Positions 24,593 through 32,519 of a stretch of DNA of 64,000 nucleotides are shown here, piece after piece. A program made the position numbers and the translations under genes. This DNA comes from CAWBJO01 sp963789175 (lineage in GTDB: Bacteria; Pseudomonadota; Alphaproteobacteria; Rhizobiales; Aestuariivirgaceae), in NCBI GenBank assembly GCA_963789175.1, contig CAWBJO010000009.1:248001-312000 (forward strand), read 5' to 3'. The notes below the pieces were generated by a model. That model was not told where the DNA came from. It made no database searches and was given only the letters and a program-made list of their open reading frames with translations. Each line of letters starts with the position of its first letter. Positions within the stretch are counted from its first letter, which is position 1.

Positions 24593-25702
24593 CTAAAGCA
24601 GAGGCAGCTGGTCGCCGGCCCGCGGCGGGCGGCGGAATTGCCCGGCATCGAGGCGAATCTTTTCGGTGTTGAGCCTGAGCCGCCTGCAGGCGAGCTCGAA
24701 CCGGCGGCCGATCGACCAGGCGTAGGGACCCGTTCCGCGCATGCGCCGACCCCAGGTCGAATCGTACTCCTTGCCGTCGCGCGTCGACTTGATGAGCGAC
24801 AGGACGCGCGAGGCGCGGTCGGGGACTTCGCGCAGGAGCCATTCACGGAAGATGTCGCGGACCTCGAGCGGCAGCCGCAGGAGAACGTAGCCCGCCTCGC
24901 GGGCGCCGGCCGCGGATGCGGATTTGAGAATCGCCTCGATCTCGTTGTCGTTGAGACCCGGAACGATCGGCGCCACCATGGCGACGGTCGGGATGCCGGC
25001 CTTGGCCAGGATCTCCAGCGTCTGCAGGCGGCGCATTGGGCTTGCGGCGCGCGGCTCCATCTTTCGAGCGAGCTTGGGATCGAGCGTGGTCACGGAGACC
25101 GCCACCTTGACGAGGCCCTTCTCCGCCATGGGTTGCAGAATGTCGAGGTCGCGCAGGACGGTCGCCGATTTGGTGACGATGCCGACCGGATGGTCGAACT
25201 CGCTCAAGACCTCGAGGATGCGGCGGGTGATGCGGTAGGTGCGTTCGATCGGCTGATAGGCATCGGTGTTGACGCCGAGAGCGATGGTGGCGGGCACATA
25301 GGCCGGATCGGAGAGCTCCTCGCGCAGGCGTTCGGCGGCGTTGATCTTGGCGAAGATCTTGGTCTCGAAGTCGAGACCGGGCGACAGGCCGGCAAAGGCA
25401 TGGGACGGGCGGGCATAGCAATAGGTGCAGCCGTGCTCGCAGCCGCGATAGGGATTGATCGAGCGATCGAAGGAGATGTCGGGAGACTCGTTGCGGGTGA
25501 TGATCGTCTTCGCCATTTCCGGGAAGACGTCGGTCTTCAGCGCCGGGGCATCGGCCAGGGTGTCCCAGCCGTCATCGAAAAAGTACCGCTTCTTGGCCTC
25601 GAACCGGCCGCTCGCATTCGAGCTCGCCCCCCGCCCCCGCTCCTGGCCGGGAACAGCGGTCGGCATGGTCTCGAAGGTGAGCCTGGGAGGCACGTGGTTC
25701 AT
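24593..25702 (-). CDS. PA0069-family radical SAM protein
   Basis: 369 residues. The radical SAM cysteines are in NPYRGCEHGCTYCYARPSHAF (CxxxCxxC) near residues 90-105. The flanking FETKIFAKINAAERLREEL, ALGVNTDAYQPIERTYRITR and APIVPGLNDNEIEAIL are typical of the PA0069/SplB-like group found in many proteobacteria, which resembles spore photoproduct lyase but has no established reaction. The C-terminal half keeps the YDSTWGRRMRGTGPYAW block. The start at 25702 is preceded not by a Shine-Dalgarno but by an AT-rich palindrome. It lies downstream of moaB and UDG on the same strand. Confidence 0.84.
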   Translation of the reverse strand: MNHVPPRLTFETMPTAVPGQERGRGASSNASGRFEAKKRYFFDDGWDTLADAPALKTDVFPEMAKTIITRNESPDISFDRSINPYRGCEHGCTYCYARPSHAFAGLSPGLDFETKIFAKINAAERLREELSDPAYVPATIALGVNTDAYQPIERTYRITRRILEVLSEFDHPVGIVTKSATVLRDLDILQPMAEKGLVKVAVSVTTLDPKLARKMEPRAASPMRRLQTLEILAKAGIPTVAMVAPIVPGLNDNEIEAILKSASAAGAREAGYVLLRLPLEVRDIFREWLLREVPDRASRVLSLIKSTRDGKEYDSTWGRRMRGTGPYAWSIGRRFELACRRLRLNTEKIRLDAGQFRRPPRAGDQLPLL

Positions 25703-25705
25703 GTA

Positions 25706-25719
25706 AAACTATATAGTTT
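25706..25719. repeat. 14-bp AT palindrome at the radical SAM start
   Basis: AAACTATATAGTTT is a perfect inverted repeat in a strongly GC-rich region, ending 4 nt before the radical SAM ATG (minus strand) and lying in the 52 bp after moaB. It contains a TATAGT that could act as a -10 element, giving a leaderless transcript, or it may be an operator. Confidence 0.55.
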
Positions 25720-25754
25720 CGCCAAAAGAACAAAGCAAGAACAAATTCCGGAAA

Positions 25755-26291
25755 TCAGCCCTTTGGCCGACGTAAATGCTCGTCCAGACGGGGCATGATC
25801 TCGACGAAATTGCAGGGCTGGTGGCGATAGTCGAGTTGGGGCTTGAGGATCTCGTCCCAGGCGTCGCGGCAGGCACCGGGAGAGCCGGGCAGGCAGAAGA
25901 TGTACTTGCCGCGGGCCACGCCGGCGGTGGCGCGGGACTGGACGGTCGAGGTGCCGATCTTGCCGAACGAGACCATGTGGAAGGCGATGGAGAAGCCCTC
26001 GATCTCCTTCTCGAAGAGCGTCCGCATGGCCTCGACGGTGACGTCGTGGCCGGTGAGGCCGGTGCCGCCAGTCGAGATCACCACGTCGACGTCGGTGCGG
26101 CCGAGCCAGGCTCCAACCCGGGAGCGGATCGCGTCGACGTCATCGCGGACCACGGCTCGCTCGACGAGCACGTGGCCAGCCTCGCCGATCCGCACGGCCA
26201 GCGTCTCTCCCGAGGTGTCGGACTCCAGGTCGCGGGAATTCGACACGGCGAGGACGGCAATGCGAACGGGGATGAAGTCGCGCGTGGTCAT
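25755..26291 (-). CDS. moaB: molybdenum cofactor biosynthesis protein B
   Basis: 178 residues of MogA/MoaB fold, which adenylylates molybdopterin (or is its catalytically weak paralogue). IAVLAVSNSRDLESDTSGE at the start, ISTGGTGLTGHDVTVEAM in the MPT-binding loop and FCLPGSPGACRDAWDEIL near the C terminus are family hallmarks. The upstream UDG gene ends 5 nt before its start, so the two are co-transcribed. No other molybdenum cofactor genes are in the window. MogA would be the main alternative; the sequence between residues 60 and 80 looks more like MoaB. Confidence 0.88.
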   Translation of the reverse strand: MTTRDFIPVRIAVLAVSNSRDLESDTSGETLAVRIGEAGHVLVERAVVRDDVDAIRSRVGAWLGRTDVDVVISTGGTGLTGHDVTVEAMRTLFEKEIEGFSIAFHMVSFGKIGTSTVQSRATAGVARGKYIFCLPGSPGACRDAWDEILKPQLDYRHQPCNFVEIMPRLDEHLRRPKG

Positions 26292-26296
26292 GCGGC

Positions 26297-27106
26297 TCAG
26301 CTATCGAGCTTGCGGCGGAGGTCGAGGAGGTCGCGCCAGGCGAGACGCTTCTGGGCCGGCTGGCGCAGCAGGTAGGCGGGATGCAGCGTGGCGAGAACGG
26401 GCGTGTTGCGGAACTCGCGCCAGGATCCGCGCAGCTTGAGAATGCCTGCGGTGGTGCCGAGCAGCCGCTGGGTGGGCGTGGCGCCGAGGCAGACGATGTA
26501 GCGCGGCGCGACGAGCTCGACCGTGCGGACCACGAACGGCAGGCACATCAGCGTCTCGGCCTCGGTCGGCTTGCGGTTGCCGGGCGGCCGCCAATAGATG
26601 ATGTTGGTGATGAAGACCCCGGCCGCCGCATCGGCGGCGCGCCGCGACAGCCCGATCGCCGCCAGCATGCGGTCGAGAAGCTGGCCTGAGCGGCCGACGA
26701 AGGGTCGCCCCTGCTCGTCCTCCTCGCGCCCTGGCGCTTCGCCGATGAGCATGACGCGGGCCCCCGGGTTGCCGTCGGAGTAGACGAGATTGGTCGCCGT
26801 GCGCTTGAGCGGGCAGGCCTCGAACTGGCGCAGGGCCGCCTCGATGTCGGCGAGGCTCCGGCAGGCTTTCGCGACTTCCGCCGCATCGCCGATCGCGGCA
26901 TCGGCCGCCGTCGTCCGGCTGGCCAGGGTGCGCACCTCCGGCGCCGGCGCCGTGGCTGCCGCCGGGGCAGGACGCTCGGCGGTTTCGTTGAAGCGGTCGA
27001 ACGGCGCATCGGCGGCCGCCTCGTCGGCTCCCATGTCGACGAGCCAGCGCAGCGCGTCGGCCGCTTCGGCCGGCGTCATCGCGTCAATCGGCTCCACAAT
27101 ACTCAA
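26297..27106 (-). CDS. uracil-DNA glycosylase, family 4-like
   Basis: 269 residues. It excises uracil from DNA. Motif A is GEAPGREEDEQGRPFVGRSG (around residues 120-140), NIIYWRPPGNRKP follows, and the His-containing C-terminal motif is LATLHPAYLLRQPAQKRL. Cys residues are visible in EACPLK, LMCLPF and IVCLGA; the fourth iron-sulfur ligand of classical family-4 enzymes is not obvious to me, so cluster binding is uncertain. Residues 40-90 are an Ala/Pro-rich low-complexity linker. The start is probably TTG 27106 or ATG 27079. It is divergent from ETF-QO and followed by moaB after 5 nt. Confidence 0.87.
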   Translation of the reverse strand: MSIVEPIDAMTPAEAADALRWLVDMGADEAAADAPFDRFNETAERPAPAAATAPAPEVRTLASRTTAADAAIGDAAEVAKACRSLADIEAALRQFEACPLKRTATNLVYSDGNPGARVMLIGEAPGREEDEQGRPFVGRSGQLLDRMLAAIGLSRRAADAAAGVFITNIIYWRPPGNRKPTEAETLMCLPFVVRTVELVAPRYIVCLGATPTQRLLGTTAGILKLRGSWREFRNTPVLATLHPAYLLRQPAQKRLAWRDLLDLRRKLDS

Positions 27107-27116
27107 TTTCGCACCG

Positions 27117-27144
27117 TTGCCTGCTACAATGGGGTCACTATAAC
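27117..27144 (+). promoter_or_regulatory. promoter candidate for ETF-QO
   Basis: TTGCCT (27117-27122), a 16-nt spacer and TATAAC (27139-27144) form a good sigma70-type promoter pointing at the ETF-ubiquinone oxidoreductase gene; the start codon at 27166 lies about 15 nt after the expected transcription start. Confidence 0.62.
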
Positions 27145-27165
27145 AGCCTTTGAAGACGGTGGGAG

Positions 27166-28845
27166 ATGCAGGTGGACGACACGACCGACGACGTCGCGCG
27201 CGAAAGGATGGAGTACGACGTCGTGATCGTCGGGGCCGGACCTGCCGGCCTGGGGGCGGCGATCCGCCTCAAGCAGCTTGCCGCGGCGGCGGGCAGCGAG
27301 GTCAGCGTCTGCATCCTCGAGAAAGGATCGGAAGTGGGCGCCCACATCCTGTCCGGAGCGGTGATCGACCCGCTCGCGCTCGGCGAACTCATCCCCGACT
27401 GGCGGGAGCGGGGCGCGCCGCTCAAGGCCGCCGTGACGGAAGACCGCTTCTACGTGCTCGGACCGTCGGGCGCGATCCGCCTTCCGAACGTCCTCATGCC
27501 GCGGCTCATGGACAACCATGGAAAGTACGCAGCCTCGCTCGGCAATCTGTGCCGCTGGCTGGCGCAACAGGCCGAGGGCCTCGGCGTGGAGATCTATCCG
27601 GGCTTCGCGGCATCGGAGTTGGTGGCGCGGCCCGACGGCTCGATCTCCGGCGTGGTGGCCGGCGTCGCGGGGATCGGTCGCAACGGTGAGAAGAAGCCCG
27701 ATTTCCAGCCGGGCATGGAGATCACGGGCAAATACGTGTTCATCGCCGAAGGCGCGCGCGGCTCGCTCGCGAAGGAAATCATCGCGCGCTTCGGGCTCGC
27801 CGCCGACCGCGAACCGCAGAAATACGGCATCGGCATCAAGGAACTGTGGGAGGTGCAGCCTACCCAGCATCGGCTGGGCCAGGTCACCCATACGATGGGC
27901 TGGCCGCTCGGCACCCGCACGGGCGGCGGCAGCTTCATGTACCACCTCGAGGACAACCTCGTCGCCATCGGCTTCGTGGTGCATCTCAACTACCGAAATC
28001 CGTATCTCTATCCCTACATGGAGTTCCAGCGGTTCAAGCATCATCCGCTGATCGCCGGCGTCCTCGAAGGTGGGCGCCGCGTCGCTTACGGGTCGCGCGC
28101 CATCACCGAAGGCGGCTACCAGTCGGTGCCGCGGCTCGTCTTCCCGGGAGGCGCGCTGGTCGGCTGCGCGGCGGGCTTCGTCAACGTGCCGCGCATCAAG
28201 GGCTCGCACAACGCCATGAAGACCGGAATGCTCGCCGCCGAGCAGGCGTTCGCGGCGCTGGCGGAAGGTCGCGCCGGCGACAGGCTCGAGGGCTATCAGA
28301 CCGCATACGAGAAATCGTGGGTGGCGCGCGACCTGTGGAAGGTGCGCAACGTCAAGCCGTTGTGGTCAAAGCTCGGACTGGTCGGCGGGCTGGTGCTCGG
28401 CGGGTTCGACATGTGGATGAACGAGCTCTTCGGCCTGTCGCTGTTCGGAACGCTCAAGCACGGCAAGACCGACGCGGCCAGCACGGAACCGCGCTCGAAC
28501 TTCAAGCCGATCGTCTACCCGAAGCCCGACGGCGTCCTGTCGTTCGACCGGCTCACCAACCTCGCCTTCTCCGGCACCAACCACGAGGAGGACCAGCCCT
28601 CCCACCTGAAGCTCAAGGATCCGAAGCTGCCGATCGCCTACACGTTGCCGGTCTATGACGAGCCGGCACGGCTCTACTGTCCCGCCGGCGTCTACGAGGT
28701 GGTCGAGGAGCAGAGCGGGCCGCGCTTCCAGATCAACGCCCAGAACTGCGTGCACTGCAAGACCTGCGACATCAAGGACCCGCCGCAGAATATCGTGTGG
28801 ACAGTTCCGCAGGGCGGGGATGGCCCGAACTATCCCAACATGTAA
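27166..28845 (+). CDS. electron transfer flavoprotein-ubiquinone oxidoreductase
   Basis: 559 residues, normal length. This inner-membrane-associated FAD / 4Fe-4S protein passes electrons from ETF (fed by acyl-CoA dehydrogenases) to ubiquinone. DVVIVGAGPAGLGAAIRLKQ binds FAD at about residues 15-35; the quinone/membrane loop is in the 220-330 region; the C-terminal cluster cysteines are in NCVHCKTCDIKDP plus an upstream YCPAGVYE. GGGAG abuts the ATG at 27166, and a GTG two codons on would have better spacing, so the true start could be 27172. An acyl-CoA dehydrogenase gene follows 2.3 kb downstream. rnhB starts 9 nt after the stop. Confidence 0.95.
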   Translation: MQVDDTTDDVARERMEYDVVIVGAGPAGLGAAIRLKQLAAAAGSEVSVCILEKGSEVGAHILSGAVIDPLALGELIPDWRERGAPLKAAVTEDRFYVLGPSGAIRLPNVLMPRLMDNHGKYAASLGNLCRWLAQQAEGLGVEIYPGFAASELVARPDGSISGVVAGVAGIGRNGEKKPDFQPGMEITGKYVFIAEGARGSLAKEIIARFGLAADREPQKYGIGIKELWEVQPTQHRLGQVTHTMGWPLGTRTGGGSFMYHLEDNLVAIGFVVHLNYRNPYLYPYMEFQRFKHHPLIAGVLEGGRRVAYGSRAITEGGYQSVPRLVFPGGALVGCAAGFVNVPRIKGSHNAMKTGMLAAEQAFAALAEGRAGDRLEGYQTAYEKSWVARDLWKVRNVKPLWSKLGLVGGLVLGGFDMWMNELFGLSLFGTLKHGKTDAASTEPRSNFKPIVYPKPDGVLSFDRLTNLAFSGTNHEEDQPSHLKLKDPKLPIAYTLPVYDEPARLYCPAGVYEVVEEQSGPRFQINAQNCVHCKTCDIKDPPQNIVWTVPQGGDGPNYPNM

Positions 28846-28854
28846 GGTTCGAGG

Positions 28855-29481
28855 ATGGCATCCGATTCGCCATCCTACCGCTACGAGAAGCAGCTCATCG
28901 CCGACGGCATGATGCCGGTGTGCGGCATCGACGAGGCCGGGCGCGGCCCCCTCGCCGGTCCGGTCGTCGCGGCGGCAGTCATCTTCACCGCCGCCAGGCG
29001 GCCGCGCGGCATCCGCGATTCGAAGATGCTGTCTCCGGAGCAGCGCGAGGACCTCTATCACGAGATCGTGGCGCGAGCCGTGGTGGGCGTCGGCATCGGC
29101 GACGTCGAGCGCATCGACCGCGACAACATCCTGCGCGCGTCTCTGTGGGCGATGGGCGAGGCCGTCCGGGCACTGAGCACGGCGCCCGCCTTCGCGCTCG
29201 TCGACGGCAACATGCTGCCGGAGCTGTCGTGCAGCGGACGTCCCATCGTCTCGGGAGATTCGCTGTGCGTGTCGATCGCCGCCGCCTCGATCATCGCCAA
29301 GGTGACGCGCGACCGCATGATGGTGGCGCTCGCGCAGCAATATCCGGCCTACGGATTCGAGCGCCACAAGGGCTATTCGACCGAGGACCACCTGGCCCGG
29401 CTCAAGGAATTCGGCCCCACGCCGCATCACCGGCGCAGTTTCGCCCCGGTCGCCGAGCAAGAGTTCGTTAACCACATTTAG
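28855..29481 (+). CDS. rnhB: ribonuclease HII
   Basis: 208 residues. It removes ribonucleotides and RNA primers from DNA-RNA hybrids. CGIDEAGRGPLAGPVVAAAV holds the Asp-Glu pair, IRDSKMLSPEQRE is typical, a further Asp lies in LVDGNMLPEL, and the last ligand in SIAAASIIAKVTRDRMM. It follows the ETF-QO gene by 9 nt. Its final codons contain the TTAACCACA sequence that could serve as a CtrA half-site for the next gene, ccrM. The rnhB-ccrM adjacency is, to my knowledge, conserved in many Hyphomicrobiales. Confidence 0.95.
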   Translation: MASDSPSYRYEKQLIADGMMPVCGIDEAGRGPLAGPVVAAAVIFTAARRPRGIRDSKMLSPEQREDLYHEIVARAVVGVGIGDVERIDRDNILRASLWAMGEAVRALSTAPAFALVDGNMLPELSCSGRPIVSGDSLCVSIAAASIIAKVTRDRMMVALAQQYPAYGFERHKGYSTEDHLARLKEFGPTPHHRRSFAPVAEQEFVNHI

Positions 29482-29514
29482 GGAATTGGATTCACTCGGA
29501 GAGTCCGACGATTC
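29468..29514 (+). promoter_or_regulatory. GANTC cluster with a CtrA-like half-site upstream of ccrM
   Basis: Three CcrM recognition sites lie in 26 bp: GATTC 29489-29493, GAGTC 29501-29505 and GATTC 29510-29514, ending about 40 nt before the ccrM ATG. TTAACCAC at 29468-29475 resembles a CtrA half-site, but the second TTAA at the right spacing is absent (TAGG instead). In Caulobacter, ccrM transcription is activated by CtrA and limited by methylation of GANTC sites in its leader; a comparable arrangement is inferred here. Confidence 0.6.
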
Positions 29515-29555
29515 ACCATGCGCGCGTTGGTTCGTGTGCGTTGGGGGTTCGGGGC

Positions 29556-30665
29556 ATGGGGTTCGTTGCGCGGCCGGATGTTCGTCCGCTGTTGAATACG
29601 ATTCTTTTCGGTGACTGCATCGAGGAACTGAAGAAGCTGCCGACCCAGTCGGTCGACCTGATCTTCGCCGATCCTCCGTACAATCTGCAGCTCAAGGGCG
29701 ACCTGCACCGTCCCGACCAGAGCAAGGTCGACGCGGTCGACGACGACTGGGACCGCTTCCGCGATTTCGAAACCTACGACCGCTTCACCAAGGGATGGCT
29801 CGCCGAGTGCCGCCGGATCCTCAAGGATTCGGGCACGCTGTGGGTGATCGGCTCCTATCACAACATCTTCCGGGTCGGCACGGTGGTGCAGGATCTCGGC
29901 TTCTGGATCCTCAACGACGTCATCTGGCGCAAGGCGAACCCGATGCCGAACTTCCGCGGCAAGCGCTTCACCAACGCGCACGAGACCCTCATCTGGGCGG
30001 CCAAGAGCGCCGACCAGAAGAGCTACACCTTCAACTACGATGCCATGAAGGCCCTCAACGACGACCTGCAGATGCGGTCCGACTGGCTGCTGCCGATCTG
30101 CAACGGCGGCGAACGGCTGAAGACCAAGGACGGTTCCAAGCTGCACCCGACCCAGAAGCCCGAGGCGCTCCTGCAGCGCGTGCTGCTCGCAGCCTCGCAC
30201 CCGGGCGACGTGGTGCTCGACCCGTTCTTCGGAACCGGCACGACGGGTGCGGCGGCGCGGCGGCTCGGCCGCAACTTCATCGGCATCGAACGCGACGAAT
30301 CCTATGCCGCGGCTGCCCGCCGGCGCATCGCCGCCACCGAGCCGCTCGGCGACGACGTGCTCAAGGTGTCGACCGGCAAGCGCCAGGAGACGCGCATTCC
30401 GTTCGGCTTCCTGGTCGAACGCGGCCTCCTCAAGGCGGGCGACATGCTCTACGATCCGAACCAGCGCACCGCGGCCAAGGTCCGCGCCGACGGCTCGATC
30501 GTGTGCAAGGACGCGACGGGCTCGATCCACAAGATCGGCGCGCTGGTCATGGGAGCGGAAGCCTGCAACGGGTGGACATTCTGGCACGTCAAGAAAGGCA
30601 AGACGCTGATCCCGATCGACATCCTGCGCCAGAAAGCCCGCCAGGAGCTCGACTCCGCCTCGTGA
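29556..30665 (+). CDS. ccrM: cell-cycle adenine-N6 DNA methyltransferase (GANTC), CcrM
   Basis: 369 residues from ATG 29556, close to the 358 of Caulobacter CcrM. Beta-class order: DPPY (IFADPPYNLQLKGDL) first, then the SAM motif DPFFGTGTTGAAARRLGRN. The roughly 85-residue C-terminal extension (LVERGLLKAGDMLYDPNQRT to HVKKGKTLIPIDILRQ) is the RAMA-like domain of CcrM orthologues. It methylates hemimethylated GANTC after replication and times cell-cycle transcription. No restriction enzyme gene is near, as expected for this solitary methylase. The frame opens at a TTG at 29541, but GGGG-rich sequence precedes 29556. It overlaps the following GNAT gene (GTGA). Confidence 0.94.
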   Translation: MGFVARPDVRPLLNTILFGDCIEELKKLPTQSVDLIFADPPYNLQLKGDLHRPDQSKVDAVDDDWDRFRDFETYDRFTKGWLAECRRILKDSGTLWVIGSYHNIFRVGTVVQDLGFWILNDVIWRKANPMPNFRGKRFTNAHETLIWAAKSADQKSYTFNYDAMKALNDDLQMRSDWLLPICNGGERLKTKDGSKLHPTQKPEALLQRVLLAASHPGDVVLDPFFGTGTTGAAARRLGRNFIGIERDESYAAAARRRIAATEPLGDDVLKVSTGKRQETRIPFGFLVERGLLKAGDMLYDPNQRTAAKVRADGSIVCKDATGSIHKIGALVMGAEACNGWTFWHVKKGKTLIPIDILRQKARQELDSAS

Positions 30666-31150
30666 GCGCAGCCGCGGTCCGCAAGGCGGAGCCCGGCGAC
30701 GCGGCGGCGATCGCCCACATCTACAACGCAGGCATACTCGCCCGCACGGCCACGTTCGAGACCGAGCCGCGCACGGCCGGCGACATCGCGCAGTGGTTCG
30801 AGCGCGGCGACCTCATCGTCGTTTGCACGGGCGATGGCAAGGTGACCGGCTTCGCCTCCGCCCACTCCTACCGGCCGCGCGCCTGCTACGAGGGTGTCAG
30901 GGAATTCTCCGTCTATGTGAGCAGCGAAGCGCGGGGACGCGGCCTCGGCCGGGCACTGCTAGAAAGTCTCGTCGCCGAGGCGCGGGTCCACGGCGCCTGG
31001 AAACTCGTGGCCCGCATATTCCCGGACAACACGGCAAGCCGAAAGCTGTGCCGTGCCGTCGGGTTCCGGGAAGTCGGAACCTACGAGCGGCACGGCAAGC
31101 TCGATGGCCGATGGCACGACTGCGTCATCGTCGAGAAGCTCATCGACTAG
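30662..31150 (+). CDS. GNAT N-acetyltransferase, phosphinothricin acetyltransferase-like
   Basis: 162 residues from a GTG overlapping the ccrM stop (GTGA). VRKAEPGDAAAIAHIYNAGI, ARTATFETEP and the acetyl-CoA loop SSEARGRGLGRALLESL are those of the PAT/ArsN1 group, whose members acetylate phosphinothricin, methionine sulfoximine or similar amines. The C-terminal FPDNTASRKLCRAVGFREVG and YERHGKLDGRWHDCVIVEK complete the fold. The natural substrate is unknown. Its coupling to ccrM is probably only positional. Confidence 0.84.
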   Translation: MSAAAVRKAEPGDAAAIAHIYNAGILARTATFETEPRTAGDIAQWFERGDLIVVCTGDGKVTGFASAHSYRPRACYEGVREFSVYVSSEARGRGLGRALLESLVAEARVHGAWKLVARIFPDNTASRKLCRAVGFREVGTYERHGKLDGRWHDCVIVEKLID

Positions 31151-31172
31151 GCGGCGAGAAGGCCGCGCAATC

Positions 31173-32321
31173 TCAGTAGACCGTCTCGACCGGCAGGCCG
31201 AGAGCAATGCGTCCGGCATAGTCGACGAGCTGGCTCGTCTGCATCGGGTGGAAGCGCACGCCCTGGATATCGCGATAGCAGCGCTCGAGCCCGTGCCTGC
31301 GGAAGTAAGACGCCCCGCCGGCCGCCTCCATGGCGGCTTCTATCGAAGCGATGGCGTGGCGCGCGACGAGGGCCCGCCCGGTCATCACCTCCTGGGTCGT
31401 GGCGTGTCCCGGATTGCCCTTCTCGGCGGCGGTGATCATCGCGTCGTGGGCGAGCTCGGCGGCGCGCAGCTCCATCAGCATGCGGCCCAATGCCGAGGTG
31501 ATGTGGTGATCGGCGCGGCGCTTCTTCGCCATGGCGATGGCGATGTCGCGGGCGTTGCGGGCGATGCCGAGATAGACGCCGTACACGGTGGGGATGGCGA
31601 TCATGCCGATGACGTGGAAGAGCATGTGCCACTCGCCCGCCTTGCGCTTGAGGCCGACGGCGGCCTCGGGGACGACGTGGCCCTCTATCGAGATGTCGTT
31701 CGACGCGGTGCCGCGCATGCCCATGGTCTGCCAGGTCGGAACCACCTTGAGATTGGGCGACGTCATGGGAATGCCGAAATGCAGACAGTGGCGCTCGCCT
31801 TCCTCCTCGAGAACGGCGGTGGTCATGAAGATGTCGCCGATCGGCGAGCCGGAGGCGAAGATCTTGCGGCCGGTGATCTTGAAGCCACCTTCGACGCGCT
31901 CGGCCGTTCCCGAACCCGCCACCCAGTCGGCGCCGCCGCTGGTGACGAGGATGATGCGCTCGGCGGCGATGCGCTTGAGCAGCGCCTCGACCGGCGCCTT
32001 CTGATGCTTCCAGCGCCAGGCAAGCGCGACGACCTGATGGGTGTGCATCGACAGCGCCAGCGCCGTCGAGGCGCAGTACTTGGCGACCTCGCCCAGCATG
32101 TCGGCGATGTCGCGGATCTCGTAACCGCCGCCGCCGAGCTCGGCCGGCACCGCGGCGTCGATCAGCCCCGCCTCCTTCAGCAGCGGGTAGTTGTCGGCCA
32201 CGAAGCCGTCGCTGGCGTCGGCCTTTTCGCCGCACGCCATGAGCGTGGGACCGATCGCCCTCACGCGCTCAACGAGCGAGGCTCGTTCCTGCACTTCTTT
32301 CGATTTGGTCACAGCGGACAT
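31173..32321 (-). CDS. acyl-CoA dehydrogenase family flavoprotein
   Basis: 382 residues, three-domain acyl-CoA dehydrogenase fold: N-terminal helices (about 15-120), a beta domain with FKITGRKIFASGSPIGDIFM (130-230), and the C-terminal helix bundle ending GLERCYRDIQGVRFHPMQTS. The usual catalytic-base segment near the C terminus is not of the classical Tyr-Glu form I would expect, so it may be a flavin-dependent monooxygenase-type relative (DszC-like) rather than a beta-oxidation enzyme. It is divergent from the HxlR regulator across 198 bp, which suggests that regulator controls it. Confidence 0.78.
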   Translation of the reverse strand: MSAVTKSKEVQERASLVERVRAIGPTLMACGEKADASDGFVADNYPLLKEAGLIDAAVPAELGGGGYEIRDIADMLGEVAKYCASTALALSMHTHQVVALAWRWKHQKAPVEALLKRIAAERIILVTSGGADWVAGSGTAERVEGGFKITGRKIFASGSPIGDIFMTTAVLEEEGERHCLHFGIPMTSPNLKVVPTWQTMGMRGTASNDISIEGHVVPEAAVGLKRKAGEWHMLFHVIGMIAIPTVYGVYLGIARNARDIAIAMAKKRRADHHITSALGRMLMELRAAELAHDAMITAAEKGNPGHATTQEVMTGRALVARHAIASIEAAMEAAGGASYFRRHGLERCYRDIQGVRFHPMQTSQLVDYAGRIALGLPVETVY

Positions 32322-32519
32322 GGGGTTCCTCTTGGGTGGTCTTCTTTCGTGCCCGACGGGATAGTCCGGCGGCGTCCGGCCGTCCAGTCACCAAAGTGTA
32401 GTGCCGCAGGCTTCTCACGCACTTGTGTGGCGCCGTGAGACCGTGCGGTTTGGCGAACGGTTCAATATCTGTAGCGAAGCCGGGGTCCGCGCTATACTGC
32501 CGCCCAGCACCGGCAAGCC

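Noticed and set aside
29556..31150. A restriction-modification system around the adenine methylase
   Set aside because: No endonuclease or specificity gene is adjacent; the methylase has CcrM architecture and the rnhB neighbour expected for the solitary cell-cycle enzyme.
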